Source: Chondrilla cf. caribensis (Eukaryota; Porifera; Demospongiae; Chondrillida; Chondrillidae). Taken from it: a stretch of 64,000 nucleotides of DNA. Below the pieces are notes generated by a model that had not been told where the DNA came from, made no database searches, and worked only from the letters and a program-made list of their open reading frames with translations. Position numbers and translations under genes: made by a program. The stretch covers positions 2,323,221-2,387,220 of the forward strand of contig OZ026570.1 of the NCBI GenBank assembly GCA_964020155.1. The letters are read 5' to 3'. Positions 23,772 through 55,667 of this stretch are shown piece by piece. Position 1 is the first letter of the stretch. Each line of letters starts with the position of its first letter.

Positions 23772-24596
23772 ACTCGCGGACGATCGCCCTCGATACGAAA
23801 AGTACGCACGTTCGCTGAATCTTACCTTTATCTAAAGCTGCAGCCCATAATGAAATTCATTGTACAGAAGCTTACGTACGTACATTAATAAACTGATCCA
23901 AAGACACTCGACACCCAGCTGTGTAGGGTATGCATGACGTCAAAGACCATTCATTTTATAAACTGTTTGTGTAAATAAATTGTATCGCGTGCATGGACAT
24001 TTTAAAAAGCTATAGCATAGTTTATAAATGCAAATCAAATGCCTATGTGTGAAAATGATAGTGATAGCAATAATCTAAAAAGCCTTACTGGCTTATGGAT
24101 ATATATGTACATCAATAGCCCTGGTTACAGTTTGAAGAGCTTTTAAGTTGAAACCAGTTCAGCACATCAGTGTGCAAATACGTTAAGTTGATCATGATCA
24201 AGATATGGGTTGAAACTGGTTTAAAGCTGATTTGATACCATACAAGTGCTTTGGGACTCTAGTGTGGGGCAATGATAGCTGATCTGAGCTATGTTATCAT
24301 TATTATAATATTATTCTGTAAAAAGAAATGCAAAATTGCATATGAGTAATGGAGTCACTTACGTAGTATTGCATTGTTAAACAATGTATATCATGGTAGC
24401 GAACATATTGTGGTGGACAATTTAGTGAAATTACGTGCATTCTGAGATTTCATATTGAAATCTATGAGAATATACGTACATTATTACATTAACACAATAA
24501 TATTATGGTCCCTTCTAGCATTATCTGTATTATAGCATTGTACAGTGTTACTATTTCAAGACAGCCATGTTTACTATACACTTGTATGCTAACCAG
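23772..24596. other. Intergenic region: upstream of the giant gene, downstream of ODAD2
   Basis: This 825-bp gap between two minus-strand genes should hold the promoter and 5' UTR of the giant gene and the 3' UTR of ODAD2. It is A+T-rich except near 23772-23830. No RNA gene or repeat is evident. Confidence 0.5.
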
Positions 24597-44611
<20,015 letters not shown>

Positions 44612-44727
44612 TTTGTTCTGTGTATCTAATGCGCAGTGTCACTATGGAAACGGTCACGTGATGTTGTCCGCCAAATCGGCTGCAACAACAGCAACAGCTG
44701 TTTACCATGGTTTTGTGGAGGTAGAGC
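44612..44727. promoter_or_regulatory. Probable bidirectional promoter of ODAD2 and SPO16
   Basis: Only 116 bp separate the divergent start codons at 44611 (minus) and 44728 (plus). The interval is GC-richer than the flanking introns. No TATA box is evident. Shared promoter use is inferred from geometry. Confidence 0.6.
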
Positions 44728-47697
44728 ATGTCTGCAGAATGGCCCGTTGTGTTTGAAGAGAACCTACACGGCAGCGACATAGAAAGAAGCCTCAAGACGA
44801 AGAATCCGTCGTTTAGAATAAAATGTTAGTTGTATTGTATAGCTTAAGACTATGTCCTGTATCTAGCACTTATATATTTTAAGACACTAAGCTCTTTACA
44901 TAATACTTAATAGTTATAGACTAAACACTGATTACTTACACACTAAACCGGCATATTATGGTCTTTCACTGTTGATTGACTGGATATGAATCTTAATTTT
45001 ACCTTGGAACCTGTAATAAAGATCACCTCTACACAAAGACCACCTGTCCTTACTAGTGATCTTATATTGGACTATCCGCTACGTTTCCTCGACTAAGCAC
45101 CTTTATATAAAGACCACCTTTTAGTGGTCCCTTTGGTGATGTTTACATGCAGTTTTATATGGATATATGTACTCATGTCCTATGTTCTCTTTGATGTTGC
45201 AGTTTCAAAAGCACTTATTCGCAATGTGATCCTATTCCCCTTGTCTTCGGTGGCTTTTCTTGTTGTATATTTGGATCAGGTGCTCATAGACTGGGTAGAT
45301 GGAGATAAAAGGATTTCACCAGAAATTTGTGATAGGTGTGCAGTTACCAGTGTTGTGTGTGTACCTCACATAGGGACTGAATGGTGTCCGGCAATATCCT
45401 TAATCCTACACACAATAATTGTGAATATTATGATTACGTGTATGTATCATGATTATTGAATGGTAGACTATAAGGAGGTCATTACTATTTAAAGTACAGA
45501 TATTTGTTGAAATTACAGCAGATAAGTCTTTTTGCAGCTCTCGTTAAATCATGGTATAGGCATATCACATGATTGAAACATTTGATATATGTAATACAGT
45601 GGAACCTCTTTATAAAGGACACATTGGTATCAGCTATTTTGTCCACTGTAGAGAGGTTGTCCACTCTTCAGAGATGGAAATGTACGTATTAGCACTATGT
45701 GGAAAATCAATTTTTCAGTGCCTCAGAAAGTGTCTTTTATAGTGTCAGTGAGATAATTTCTATGGTGTCCTTTAACAGAGGTTCCACTGTAATACTGGAT
45801 TCCAGGATGTTTTGATCCGTAGATCTTACTCAACTGGTATAAAATTTATTTGTTTTTATAACAGTTATTAATTTATGTGATTAGTGAATTCTGGCAGTTT
45901 TGCTATCACTTATTAACTCCGACTTTCAATTATCCTTACACAGCAATGACACTGTACCATATCATACATGATCTCTCTTGCCAAGCTTCTTTAAGCACCA
46001 TCAGAGGCTGCCAAGTAGGCAGTGCATGGGTCAGGTAGTCTTGCATAGCACCACGGGTTTTGATTTTAACTTACTTGTTAACTGACTAAACTAAAGGTCC
46101 CTTTCCTAAATACCACCTATAAATGGTCTAAAGAATAGCATTCATACATTAATACTTGTGAGCATGTACATATGGTGCTATCTTTATGTAGAATGAAGAA
46201 ATTCCATGAGAGTCACCAGCATGCATATGTTCTTGCTGTTGCTGCTATGCATAATAAAAGTGAGCAAAGAACCCTAAGAGAGCTACAAGAGAAGTGAGTA
46301 ACCTGAATTTATATTGGAATGCACATTATTATGTACATACACGAAAAACGCGGACATACATGGACATAGGTACGTACATGAACATATGTGGACACACATA
46401 CATGGACATACATGGACATATGTACGTACATGGACAGTGGACATGCACGGGCAAACATAAGTATGTAATTCATATTTATTGTATATCATAATTATAGCAG
46501 AAATATTTCAAAGGTGAAGCTAAAATAATGATGTATACATGCAAATTTTGTGTTAGTTAATTTTGTGATATGGATCAGCAATTGTTAGCAGATATAGACA
46601 AATTTGAAACTTTCTGTTCCCTTCGCTGTGTAGCCTATGTATACATATGTTGCACAATCATTTGCCAAATTCAAATAATCCAAACATCTGTACACATACA
46701 GTAGAACATACCAGTTATTTGTGGGGATGTCGCACTCTCATGTCCAAATTATTTCACATCTGCATGTACAATTCTTGTTAATCAGCCGAAATCATCAGAC
46801 ACCCAAAATCTCCAGGGTATGTTATAACTACCCTGTGTCTGATGAACCTTTTTATAACCTGCAGTTCTCCAGTAACACTATAATCTATAATCAGTACTTT
46901 GTATGCGCTTAATCCAAAAACTTGATACTGTAATCCACCAATTTAAAAAAAAAACAAGTGAATGTAGATAGATGGGATCCAATCCAATTCCATCTGATAG
47001 ACTTAGGTCCTTGTAAAAATGAGATTTATCTGTACTTTCTACAGCTACCTTCATACTTCTTTGTCGTTTCTCCCTGTTCACAATGCTCCTGAGTGTGTTG
47101 ATGTTATGACCAGTATAGCAAAGGTGAGGCCAGCACTCACACAAGCATTCAAGTAAACTTACTCTCACTGAAAGATATCAGACTATAATGTTTCCGACTG
47201 TTGTTGCTAAATCCGTTTGGATTTTCCCAACAATAGTAAGTACATATTATGTTCACATTATGTGCATTTTGTACAAGGACATAGGTACATACATAGGTAG
47301 GTGTGTTTAGAACACAAATTTTATTGTACAATGTCCAAATTTACTTACTTCAATATACTTTATTGTATATTTTTTGTACACATCTAAATTCATCATATGC
47401 ATGTGGAGCATTCATGTGCTAATACAGTTGTGTATTATGCTTACCTTGATTCACTTATTGACTTCTTCTCTCAATTCGCCCTTACCCTGAAGGTGATGTG
47501 TAAACCGCTCAGCAATGTAGTCCAACAGAGATATCAACAGCTTGTGAACAAGCAGTCATCAGAAGAGACTGTGTTGGACATAATGAGGTGGATTGGGATT
47601 GACATGCATGGTGAGATGAACTACAGTATGCATGTACATGGGTATTATGTTAATGTACATACTTGTCCCTACATCACTGGACTCGGAATCATGTACA

Positions 47698-47731
<34 letters not shown>

Positions 47732-48091
47732 GAAAAACAAACAAACAAGTAATTCGAGTTCAAAAACTCGTGGGGCTGCCCCCCGCACTCGAATTATTTG
47801 GGCGTCTTCCTTAGATTCATACGAACCTTCGCTGAAGTTATTACGTTTGGCGGAGCTTCAGCGCACGAATTCTAGCCCAATTTCTAATTGTCGGCGTTCG
47901 AAATCGACCATCTTGTTTTCGCGCAATATAAATTATAATATAAATTCATTGTTGCGGTTACGCATAGGAACACATATTATATATATATATATATTATATA
48001 TATCGGACGAGTGTAACATACCGGAAGTCGAAATGAAAACATGAAAAATGAAAAATGAAAACGGCAGCCCCTAAAAACCACAAACATACAT

Positions 48092-48158
<67 letters not shown>

Positions 48159-48186
48159 CACACATACACATGCATGCATACACACA

Positions 48187-48227
<41 letters not shown>

Positions 48228-48494
48228 CACACACACACATACACATCACACACACAAACACACAAACACACCAAATTCACCACAGTGTAAATATTTGCAT
48301 AAGAAATCCTACATAAATGTGTGGAGTTGAGTGTGTTTACCTTGGTTACAGATTGTTTTGTTTTGACTGATGGGTGTGGCAGTTTGTCGGACGTTGCTCA
48401 GGCCACAGTGGATAAGCTAGTGGACTGTACATTGGAGCCCGGCACAGCTGAGACAGTTGTTAAGTTTTTCACCGATCAAGATTTCATCCCATGA
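44728..48494 (+). CDS. SPO16: Meiotic synapsis initiation protein SPO16-like (C1orf146 homologue)
   Basis: Six exons in consistent phase: 44728-44824, 45203-45335, 46192-46293, 47045-47123, 47493-47610 and 48352-48494, giving 223 residues (human C1orf146 has about 180). Order of conserved pieces: MSAEWPVVF start, FPLSSVAFLVVYL, HAYVLAVAAMH, LSFLPVHNAPECVDVM, VMCKPLS and a C-terminal helix region. These line up with human SPO16, which has FSLSGVAFLLM, FLVLSAALHG, LRILPVHN and TSKPY in the same order. In vertebrates SPO16 partners SHOC1 in an XPF/ERCC1-like complex that stabilises crossover intermediates. The C-terminal 50 residues exceed the human protein and look like a helix-hairpin-helix segment, as in ERCC1-type partners. 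The introns hold a pogo-like MITE, an AGGGGCTGCC MITE and CA tracts. Confidence 0.8.
45597..45789. mobile_element. pogo/Tigger-like MITE with TA target duplication
   Basis: Terminal inverted repeats CAGTGGAACCTCT...AAAGGACAC are flanked by TA on both sides (45595-45596 and 45790-45791). It is 193 bp with no ORF. Related copies are at 51357 and 63405. It lies in intron 2 of the SPO16-like gene. Confidence 0.8.
47697..47729. repeat. (CA)n microsatellite
   Basis: About 33 bp of CA repeats just left of the MITE at 47746, in the last intron of the SPO16-like gene. Confidence 0.9.
47746..48072. mobile_element. MITE with AGGGGCTGCC end (copy 2)
   Basis: The inverted counterpart of 22846-23135: palindromic end AAGTAATTCGAGT ... 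ACTCGAATTATTT at left, GGCAGCCCCT at right, an AT-rich centre with (TA)n and the shared block CGGACGAGTGTAACATACCG. It lies between CA tracts in the last intron of the SPO16-like gene. Confidence 0.75.
48093..48270. repeat. (CA)n microsatellite, interrupted
   Basis: About 180 bp of CA repeats with CATGCATGCATACACACAAG interruptions, in the last intron of the SPO16-like gene. Confidence 0.93.
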
Positions 48495-48916
48495 AGCTAT
48501 TATAAATTTACTATACCGCTGATACACTGTCATGTAGATTAGTATAACATAATAAGTGGTGCATAAATATATTATGGTGTATAATTTATTTATGTAATTG
48601 TGTATTATATAATTATTATTATAGTAAAGGAGTTGTAATAATGGAAAATTTAATTAAAAAAGTGAGGATAATGCCTATTTTGAGGGGGATTGGAGACAAG
48701 ACTAATTGTAAACATTCATGTATAAATTGAACATACGCTTTTAGTAAAATAGATGAGTTATGATAATTATGACACCGTGCGTATATCGCATTTCCGCCCA
48801 TTTGGGCGTTTACATAATAATACGGTACTCCCATAGATACTCTACCCTATATATGGTATTCCATAATGGACACTCCCTCTCAGTGAACGATACTATTCTA
48901 GCAGTAGAAACTGAAA

Positions 48917-51091
48917 ATGGCAGAACTCGATCCACTTAACACTCCCCTCGTGGCAAGTGATTTGATTCTTTCTTGCGTGTCTTGTAGAGACAGAGTAAAA
49001 GAACTACAGTGCCTTCCCTGTTTACACTCTGTGAGCGTTTGCGAGAAGATAGAATGCCGCAAGAAACTGATGAGGACCAAAGTATCTTGTTCAGAGTGTA
49101 AAGAAGTATTCGACGTTCCTTTTGACGGTTTCCCGTGTCATTTGTTCGCCGAAAGGAGGGCAATCAGTAAAGCGCGCGAAGAAGAAGGTACTTTCTGTTG
49201 TGCTGATCACGATTCGCCTCAGATGGCTGTTGGATACTGTTCTACTTGTCCCGGTCCTCTCTGCGAGGAGTGTCGAAATGCGCATCAAACTACAACTATT
49301 CTCAAGAGGCATCAGGTAACATCCTTAGACGAAGCATCGAGAAAGGGGCTTATCGATAAAGAGGAAACGCCTCTCTGTAAAATTCACAGTGAACCGATGA
49401 AGTACTACTGTCAGGACTGTGAAGACATGATTTGTATTGCGTGTCAAGTTGTAGGTCCTCACCGTGCACACAAAATGCTATTTTTTGACAAAGAAATTGG
49501 GGAGAAAACCAAACAACCACTCGTTCTATACATCAAATCAGCTAATGAGAGAATACAGGAATTGGCGAACTTGGTAGAAAACCTTGATGACCGGCTGTTG
49601 AAAAAATATCAGGAAGGGAGCTGCTCTAAAGAAGACATCGCCAAACTAAAAGATCACATGATCAAAACCGTCACTGATCGCTGTTCTCTCCTTGTTGCTA
49701 AAGTGGATGAAGTTGAGCACAAGAGAAGACATGATCTAGAAGAACACAAAAGGGCTCTTCAGCACCAGATAAACCAACTGGAACAGTTCAAGGCTTCAGC
49801 TGAGGAGCTTGTCCGTGATGGTACAACAAGAGAACAGTTATCACTTCACAAAGTGATCACTCAAAGAATTTCTTCATTGCCATCCACTCCTCTCCCTCCC
49901 TCCCCTCCTTCAAGTCTCAGTATACACTTTGTTCCAGAGAATAGAGCAGATATAGAGGTCGTGTTCACAATGGGTCGTGTGTCCTTTGGGCCTCATTCTC
50001 CACGCTGTACCGTGAAAGGACTGACCATATCTAATGGTTCTGTGAAGTATCGTGCTTGGAGTAAACCTCTTAGCTTCACAGTCGTCACCAGAGACCACAG
50101 TGGTAGTCAGTGTATGTTTGGAGGAGAGAAAGTGAGAGCAGTGCTCACTCCAATTACATCCGGAGTTCAAGCTCCAGTACTCGGTCAAGTGGAGGACAAA
50201 GGAGATGGAACGTACCAAGTGGAGTTCAAGTGTGTCCCATTTAATCACTCTGAACTGGTTGTGACAGTTAACGGGGACCACATTAGAGGCAGCCCAGTGA
50301 AGGTGGAGATATGTTATCCGAACACTATCAAACAAGAAATCCAGGATCCTAAGAAGAAGAGACAATTTCGAGCACTGTCGTTTACAAAGAGTGGGTTATT
50401 GTTGGCAACAGATAACAAGAACAAAGAAGTCTGTATGTTTGATGGGCAGGGTAGACTATTGCATACCTTCAAAGTAAAAGACGCTGGAAAATTCATTGAT
50501 GGTATCGTTGAACTCAGTGATGGTAACGTAGCAGTCAGTCGTTATGACAAGAAGCAAATAGCAATCCACACACAAAATGGAGAGTTTGTTAGAGAACTGG
50601 GATCAAACAGATTTGACGGACCTACCGGACTAGCTATTAACAATAAGGCACATTTATTTGTAGCTGAATATAAAGGGGACAAAGTATCTGTGTATGGTAA
50701 GGACGGAGGATTCAAGCACTCTATTGGATCTGAAGGATCTCAACCCGGAGAGTTCAACAGTCCGGAACAGATCTGTATCCCTCAAGATGGTCTAGTGTAT
50801 GTTAGTGATCGCGAGAACAATCGTGTTCAAGTCTTTCAACAAGATGGCCACTTGGTTCGGCAGTTTGGGAATAATGTCTTAGAATACCCCTGTGGTTTGG
50901 CCCTCACACCTGACGGCCACATCGTAGTAGTATCATCGAATACTCACAAACTCTCCATCTTCACACCAGGGGGAGTGTGTGTACATGAAGTGAAAGATGT
51001 GGGACTGACATCTCCCTATGGTCTAGCTATTGATGACAATAGTTTTATTTTTGTTGCCGATTATCGTAACCATAGAATTGTGAAACTCTAA
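48917..51091 (+). CDS. TRIM-NHL family protein (RING, B-boxes, coiled coil, filamin, NHL repeats)
   Basis: A single 724-residue ORF without introns. Residues about 20-61 form a RING-like zinc region (CVSC ... LPCLH ... CSEC), with unusual spacing around HSVSVCEKIEC. Two B-boxes follow (about 93-135, CCADH...CSTC...CEEC, and 151-192, CKIHSEP...CQDC...CIAC). A coiled coil spans about 200-320, a filamin-type Ig domain about 370-467 (GDGTYQVEF, GSPVKVEI), and NHL beta-propeller repeats about 483-724 (LYVSDRENNRVQVF-like units). This is the TRIM2/3/71 architecture: an E3 ubiquitin ligase and/or RNA-binding regulator in other animals. Which member it corresponds to cannot be decided here. A TATATA-containing stretch lies about 65 bp upstream. 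It is the source copy of the tandem duplicate at 52666. Confidence 0.9.
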   Translation: MAELDPLNTPLVASDLILSCVSCRDRVKELQCLPCLHSVSVCEKIECRKKLMRTKVSCSECKEVFDVPFDGFPCHLFAERRAISKAREEEGTFCCADHDSPQMAVGYCSTCPGPLCEECRNAHQTTTILKRHQVTSLDEASRKGLIDKEETPLCKIHSEPMKYYCQDCEDMICIACQVVGPHRAHKMLFFDKEIGEKTKQPLVLYIKSANERIQELANLVENLDDRLLKKYQEGSCSKEDIAKLKDHMIKTVTDRCSLLVAKVDEVEHKRRHDLEEHKRALQHQINQLEQFKASAEELVRDGTTREQLSLHKVITQRISSLPSTPLPPSPPSSLSIHFVPENRADIEVVFTMGRVSFGPHSPRCTVKGLTISNGSVKYRAWSKPLSFTVVTRDHSGSQCMFGGEKVRAVLTPITSGVQAPVLGQVEDKGDGTYQVEFKCVPFNHSELVVTVNGDHIRGSPVKVEICYPNTIKQEIQDPKKKRQFRALSFTKSGLLLATDNKNKEVCMFDGQGRLLHTFKVKDAGKFIDGIVELSDGNVAVSRYDKKQIAIHTQNGEFVRELGSNRFDGPTGLAINNKAHLFVAEYKGDKVSVYGKDGGFKHSIGSEGSQPGEFNSPEQICIPQDGLVYVSDRENNRVQVFQQDGHLVRQFGNNVLEYPCGLALTPDGHIVVVSSNTHKLSIFTPGGVCVHEVKDVGLTSPYGLAIDDNSFIFVADYRNHRIVKL

Positions 51092-51356
51092 TTCTGTACT
51101 TTTCCATTCATTTGTCATCAAGTACAAAATATGTATAAACACAGAAAATTGATTTTTTTAGATTATACATGATGTGGTTTGGAGTAACTGATGGTGATCG
51201 ATAAGTGGTTTTATTTTTGTGATTGAATGCATGAATGTAAAGAGTTTTAACATTCAGAAATAACAATAATTACACTGTATTAATGAACAACATCACATGC
51301 TCACAGTACACATGCAGTGTGAATATATAATATAATATTCTAGCCACATGGTTGTA

Positions 51357-51538
51357 CACTGGAACCTCTCTATTAAGGACACTTTGGAACCTTATGTTTA
51401 GTCCATAATACAGAGGTTTCCTCATTTCAGAGGTTATTTTATAAACTTCGAAATTCAGTACTACACTTGGACACAGAATGGTGTCCTTACTACAGAGGTT
51501 TCCACATTTCAGAGGCTTGTAATAGAGAGGTTACACTA
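51357..51538. mobile_element. pogo-like MITE inside duplication unit 1
   Basis: It starts CACTGGAACCTCTCTATTAAGG after TA and ends in the complementary AATAGAGAGGTTACAC. The corresponding place in unit 2 (near 55129) has no element, giving an empty site. It contains the block GGTGTCCTTACTACAGAGG, also in the copy at 63405. Confidence 0.75.
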
Positions 51539-52665
51539 TAATATGTGTTTATACACACACACACACACATATATATATATATTCATATATACATGCACTG
51601 ATTATGTATACACATACCAGATCAATCACGCATGTACTATATAAGTGATGGTTTATTATATCTGCAATGTTTACATTTCCAACCAGAAGCGTACGTAGGT
51701 CAGAAGGCAGCTTGACGCTTAGCCTAATTCTTCTCTAGATTCTGATGCCTGAACATAATATAAGGTAAGTAGACCATGCAAAAGTCACTAAACTAACTTC
51801 CGATGCGTCAACATCAAAAATGTTAACCGGATACCTGCATGTACTGTATGGATCTCAGCATATACATACTAAATGTATATGAAGATCATTAGTGTCAAAA
51901 TATATGATCATGAATGTTTATCTCTTAATATTGTGTAACAAGTGACCTAGAATCCGCCCAAGTAATTCAAAAGTCGAACCAGTTTTAAGCTAATATAGTA
52001 TCCAAATTTTTAGCATTCAGACACTGCCTTAGCATTAATTTTAAAATGTGACTCGTTCTGCCGATTCTTGACCATAACACCTACACAAAGCACTACCGGT
52101 AAGTTATGTCGGGACTGGTCACTTTTGAGCGCATGCATAATATTTTATTATTAAGTAGTAGATGAACAGAAGAACAAAATATCTAAAGATACTACCACAG
52201 TGACCATGCACCATATTCCACTATACTAGTAAGCCTACCTGAGTCACCTGAAAGGAACAATTGTGGATGAGGCCTAGGTATTTCGGAGGGTGACTTTCAT
52301 TCAACTATAATATGACTTTAGACTTATTAGATTTGATGAATGCCTGTACCATCACGCATGGTGTGTAATTGCCACCAAATTATCTGTTGATTGAATCCAA
52401 ACTCAAAATTCTAAAATTTTGTACTCGTAGTGACCCATTTCGGTATAACTTTTACGAATAAACATGTAATACATTGCTGTGACACTGTATATAAGACTGC
52501 GAAAGTTAATGTAATCACCTGAAATGAACACTTATTGTGCTTCAGAGGGTGACCTTCTGAGTATTCAAGCATTAAAAAACATGTTTACATACACATTTGA
52601 GTGAATTATTGTGGTTTCTGAACTTCTAGTCCTATTTGTCTACATATGCATGGCATAGCATTAAA

Positions 52666-54862
52666 ATGGCAGAGCTCGATCCACCGAACACTAGTACTCC
52701 CCTCGTGGCAAGCGATTTGATTCTTTCTTGCGTTTCTTGTAAAGACAGAGTAAAAGAACTACAGTGCCTTCCCTGTTTACACTCTGTGAGCGTTTGCGAG
52801 AAGATAGAATGCCGCAAGAAACTGATGAGGACCAAAGTATCTTGTTCAGAGTGTAAAGAAGTATTCGACGTTCCTGTTGACGGTTTCCCGTGTCATTTGT
52901 TCGCCGAAAGGAGGGCAATCAGTCAAGCGCGCGAAGAAGAAGGTACTTTCTGTTGTGCTGATCACGATTCGCCTCAGATGGCTGTTGGATACTGTTCTAC
53001 TTGTCCCGGTCCTCTCTGCGAGGAGTGTCGAAGTGCGCATCAAACTACAACTATTCTCAAGAGGCATCAGATAACGTCCTTAGACGAAGCATTGAGAAAA
53101 GGGCTTATCGATAAAGAGGAAACGCCTCTCTGTAAAATTCACAGTGAACCGATGAAGTACTACTGTCAGGACTGTGAAGACATGATTTGTATTGTGTGTC
53201 AAGTTGTAGGTCCTCACCGTGCACACAAAATACTATTTTTTGACAAAGAAATTGCAAACGGGGAGAAAACCAAACAACCTCTCGTTCTATACATCAAATC
53301 AGCTAATGAGAGAATACAGGAATTGGCGAACTTGGTAGAAAACCTTGATGACCGGCTGTTGAAAATTTATCAGGAAGGGAGTTGCTCTAAAGAAGACATC
53401 GCCAAACTAAAAGATCACATGATCAAAACCGTCACTGATCGCTGTTCTCTCCTTGTTGCCAAAGTGGATGAAGTTGAGCACAAAAGAAGACATGATCTAG
53501 AAGAACACAAAAGGCTCTTGAACACCAGATAAACCAACTGGAACAGTTCAAGGCTTCAGCTGAGGAGCTTGTCCGTGATGGTACAACAAGAGAACAGTTA
53601 ACTCTTCACAAAGTGATTGCTCAAAGAATTTCTTCATTGGCATCCACTCCGATACCTCCTCCAATTCTCAGTATACACTTTGTTCCAGAGAATAGAGCAG
53701 ATATAGAGGTTGTGTTCACAATGGGTCGTGTGTCCTTTGGGCCTCATTCTCCACACTGTACCATGGAAGGACTGACCATATCCAATGGTTCTGTGAAGTA
53801 TCGTGCTTGGAGTAAACCTCTTAGCTTCAAAGTCGTCACCAGAGACCACAGTGGTAGTCAGTGTATGTTCGGAGGAGAGAAAGTGAGAGCAGTGCTCACT
53901 CCAATTACATCTGGAGTTCAAGCTCCAGTACTCGGTCAAGTGGAGGACAAAGGAGATGGAACGTACCAAGTGGAGTTCAAGTGTGTCCCATTTAATCACT
54001 CTGAACTGGTTGTGACAACCAACAGGGACCACATCAAAGGCAGCCCAGTGAAGGTGGAGATATGTTATCCGAACACTATCAAACAAGAAATCCGGGATCC
54101 CAAGAAGAAGAGACAATTTCGAGCACTGTCGTTTAGTTATTTTAGTTAGTTATTAGTGGGTTATTGTTGGCAACAGATAACAAGAACAAAGAATTCTGTA
54201 TGTTTGATGGGCAGGGTTGACTATTGCATACCTTCAAAGTCAAAGATGCTGGAAAATTCATTGATGGTGTCGTTGAACTCAGTGATGGTAACATAGCAGT
54301 CAGTAGTTATGACAGGAAGCAAATAGCAATCCACGCACAAAATGAAGAGTTTGTTAGCTATAGAGAACTGATCAATTGCAAACAGATTCGACGGACCTAC
54401 CGGACTAGCTGTCAACAATAAGGCACATTTATTTGTAGCTGAATATAAAGGGGACAGAGTGTGTATGGTAAAGATGGAGGATTCAAGCACTCTATTGGAT
54501 CTGAAGGATCTCAACCCGGAGAGTTCAACAGTCCGGAACAGATCTGTATCTCTCAAGATGGTCTAGTGTATGTTAGTGATCGCGAGAACAATCGTGTTCA
54601 AGTCTTTCAACAAGATGGCCACTTGGTTCGGCAGTTCGGGAATAATGTCTTAGAATACCCCTGTGGTTTGGCCCTCACACCTGACGGCCACATCGTAGTA
54701 GTATCATCGAATACTCACAAACTCTCCATCTTCACACCAGGGGGAGTATGTGTACATGAAGTAAAAGATGTGGGACTGACATCTCCCTATGGTCTAGCTA
54801 TTGATGACAATAGTTTTATTTTTGTTGCCGATTATCGTAACCATAGAATTGTGAAACTCTAA
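52666..54862 (+). pseudogene. TRIM-NHL duplicate, disrupted
   Basis: It aligns over its whole length with the gene at 48917. The ATG at 52666 is kept and the RING, B-boxes and coiled-coil start are intact (with a small in-frame AN insertion near 53256). Lesions follow: a one-base deletion near 53513 that ends the frame at 53532; a replaced stretch with stops near 54130-54155; a TGA where the source has AGA near 54218; indels near 54350; and a 4-bp deletion near 54459. The filamin (53613-54149) and NHL (54461-54862) frames remain separately open. Its 5' flank is the tail of unit 1, not the original promoter. A truncated RING/B-box protein of about 288 residues could still be made if transcribed. 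Confidence 0.88.
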
Positions 54863-55625
54863 TTCTGTACTTTTCCATTCATTTGTCATCAAGTACAAAA
54901 TATGTATACACACAGAAAATTGATTTTTTTAGATTATACATGATGTGGTTTGGTGTAACTGATGGTGATCGATAAGTGGTTTTATTTTTGTGATTGAATG
55001 CATGAATGTAAAGAGTTTTAACATTCAGAAATAACAATAATAACACTATATTAATGAACAACATCACATGCTCACAGTACACATGCAGTGTGAATGTATA
55101 TAATTTTCTAGCCACGTGGTTATACCTATGCGCATGACGATTTTTACATTTCCAACCGGAAGCGTGTACGTAGGAGGGAAGGCAGTTTGACGCTTAGCCT
55201 AATTCTTCTCAAGATTCCGACGTCTAAGCATAAGGTAAGTAGACCAAAAATCACTAATAATTCGCACGCGTCATCGTCAGAAACGTTAACCGGATACCTG
55301 TATGGATCTTATCGTATACATACTAGTAAATGTATGAAGATCATAAGCGTCGATTGAAAATATAATATTATGGTCGTAAATGTTTACCTATTAATATTGA
55401 CATGTATAGCTAACAAGTGACCTAGAATCCGCCCAATTGCAAGTAATTCAAAAGTTGTACCAGTTTTAAGCTAAGGCAGTGTCCGAATTTTTAGCATTCG
55501 GATACTGCCTCACATATTCGTCATGTAAAACGCCACTCGTTCTGCCGATTCTCGACCATAATACCTATACGCAGCACTACCGGTAACAGTTTTGTCGGGA
55601 CTGGTCACTTTTGAACGCGTGCATA

Positions 55626-55626
<1 letters not shown>

Positions 55627-55666
<40 letters not shown>
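55627..55666. repeat. (ATT)n microsatellite
   Basis: About 40 bp of ATT repeats in duplication unit 2. Confidence 0.9.

Positions 55667-55667
<1 letters not shown>

Noticed and set aside
45124..45459. Stand-alone 111-residue hydrophobic protein
   Set aside because: Its central part (45203-45335) is exon 2 of the SPO16-like gene with matching splice sites and phase; the rest is intron.
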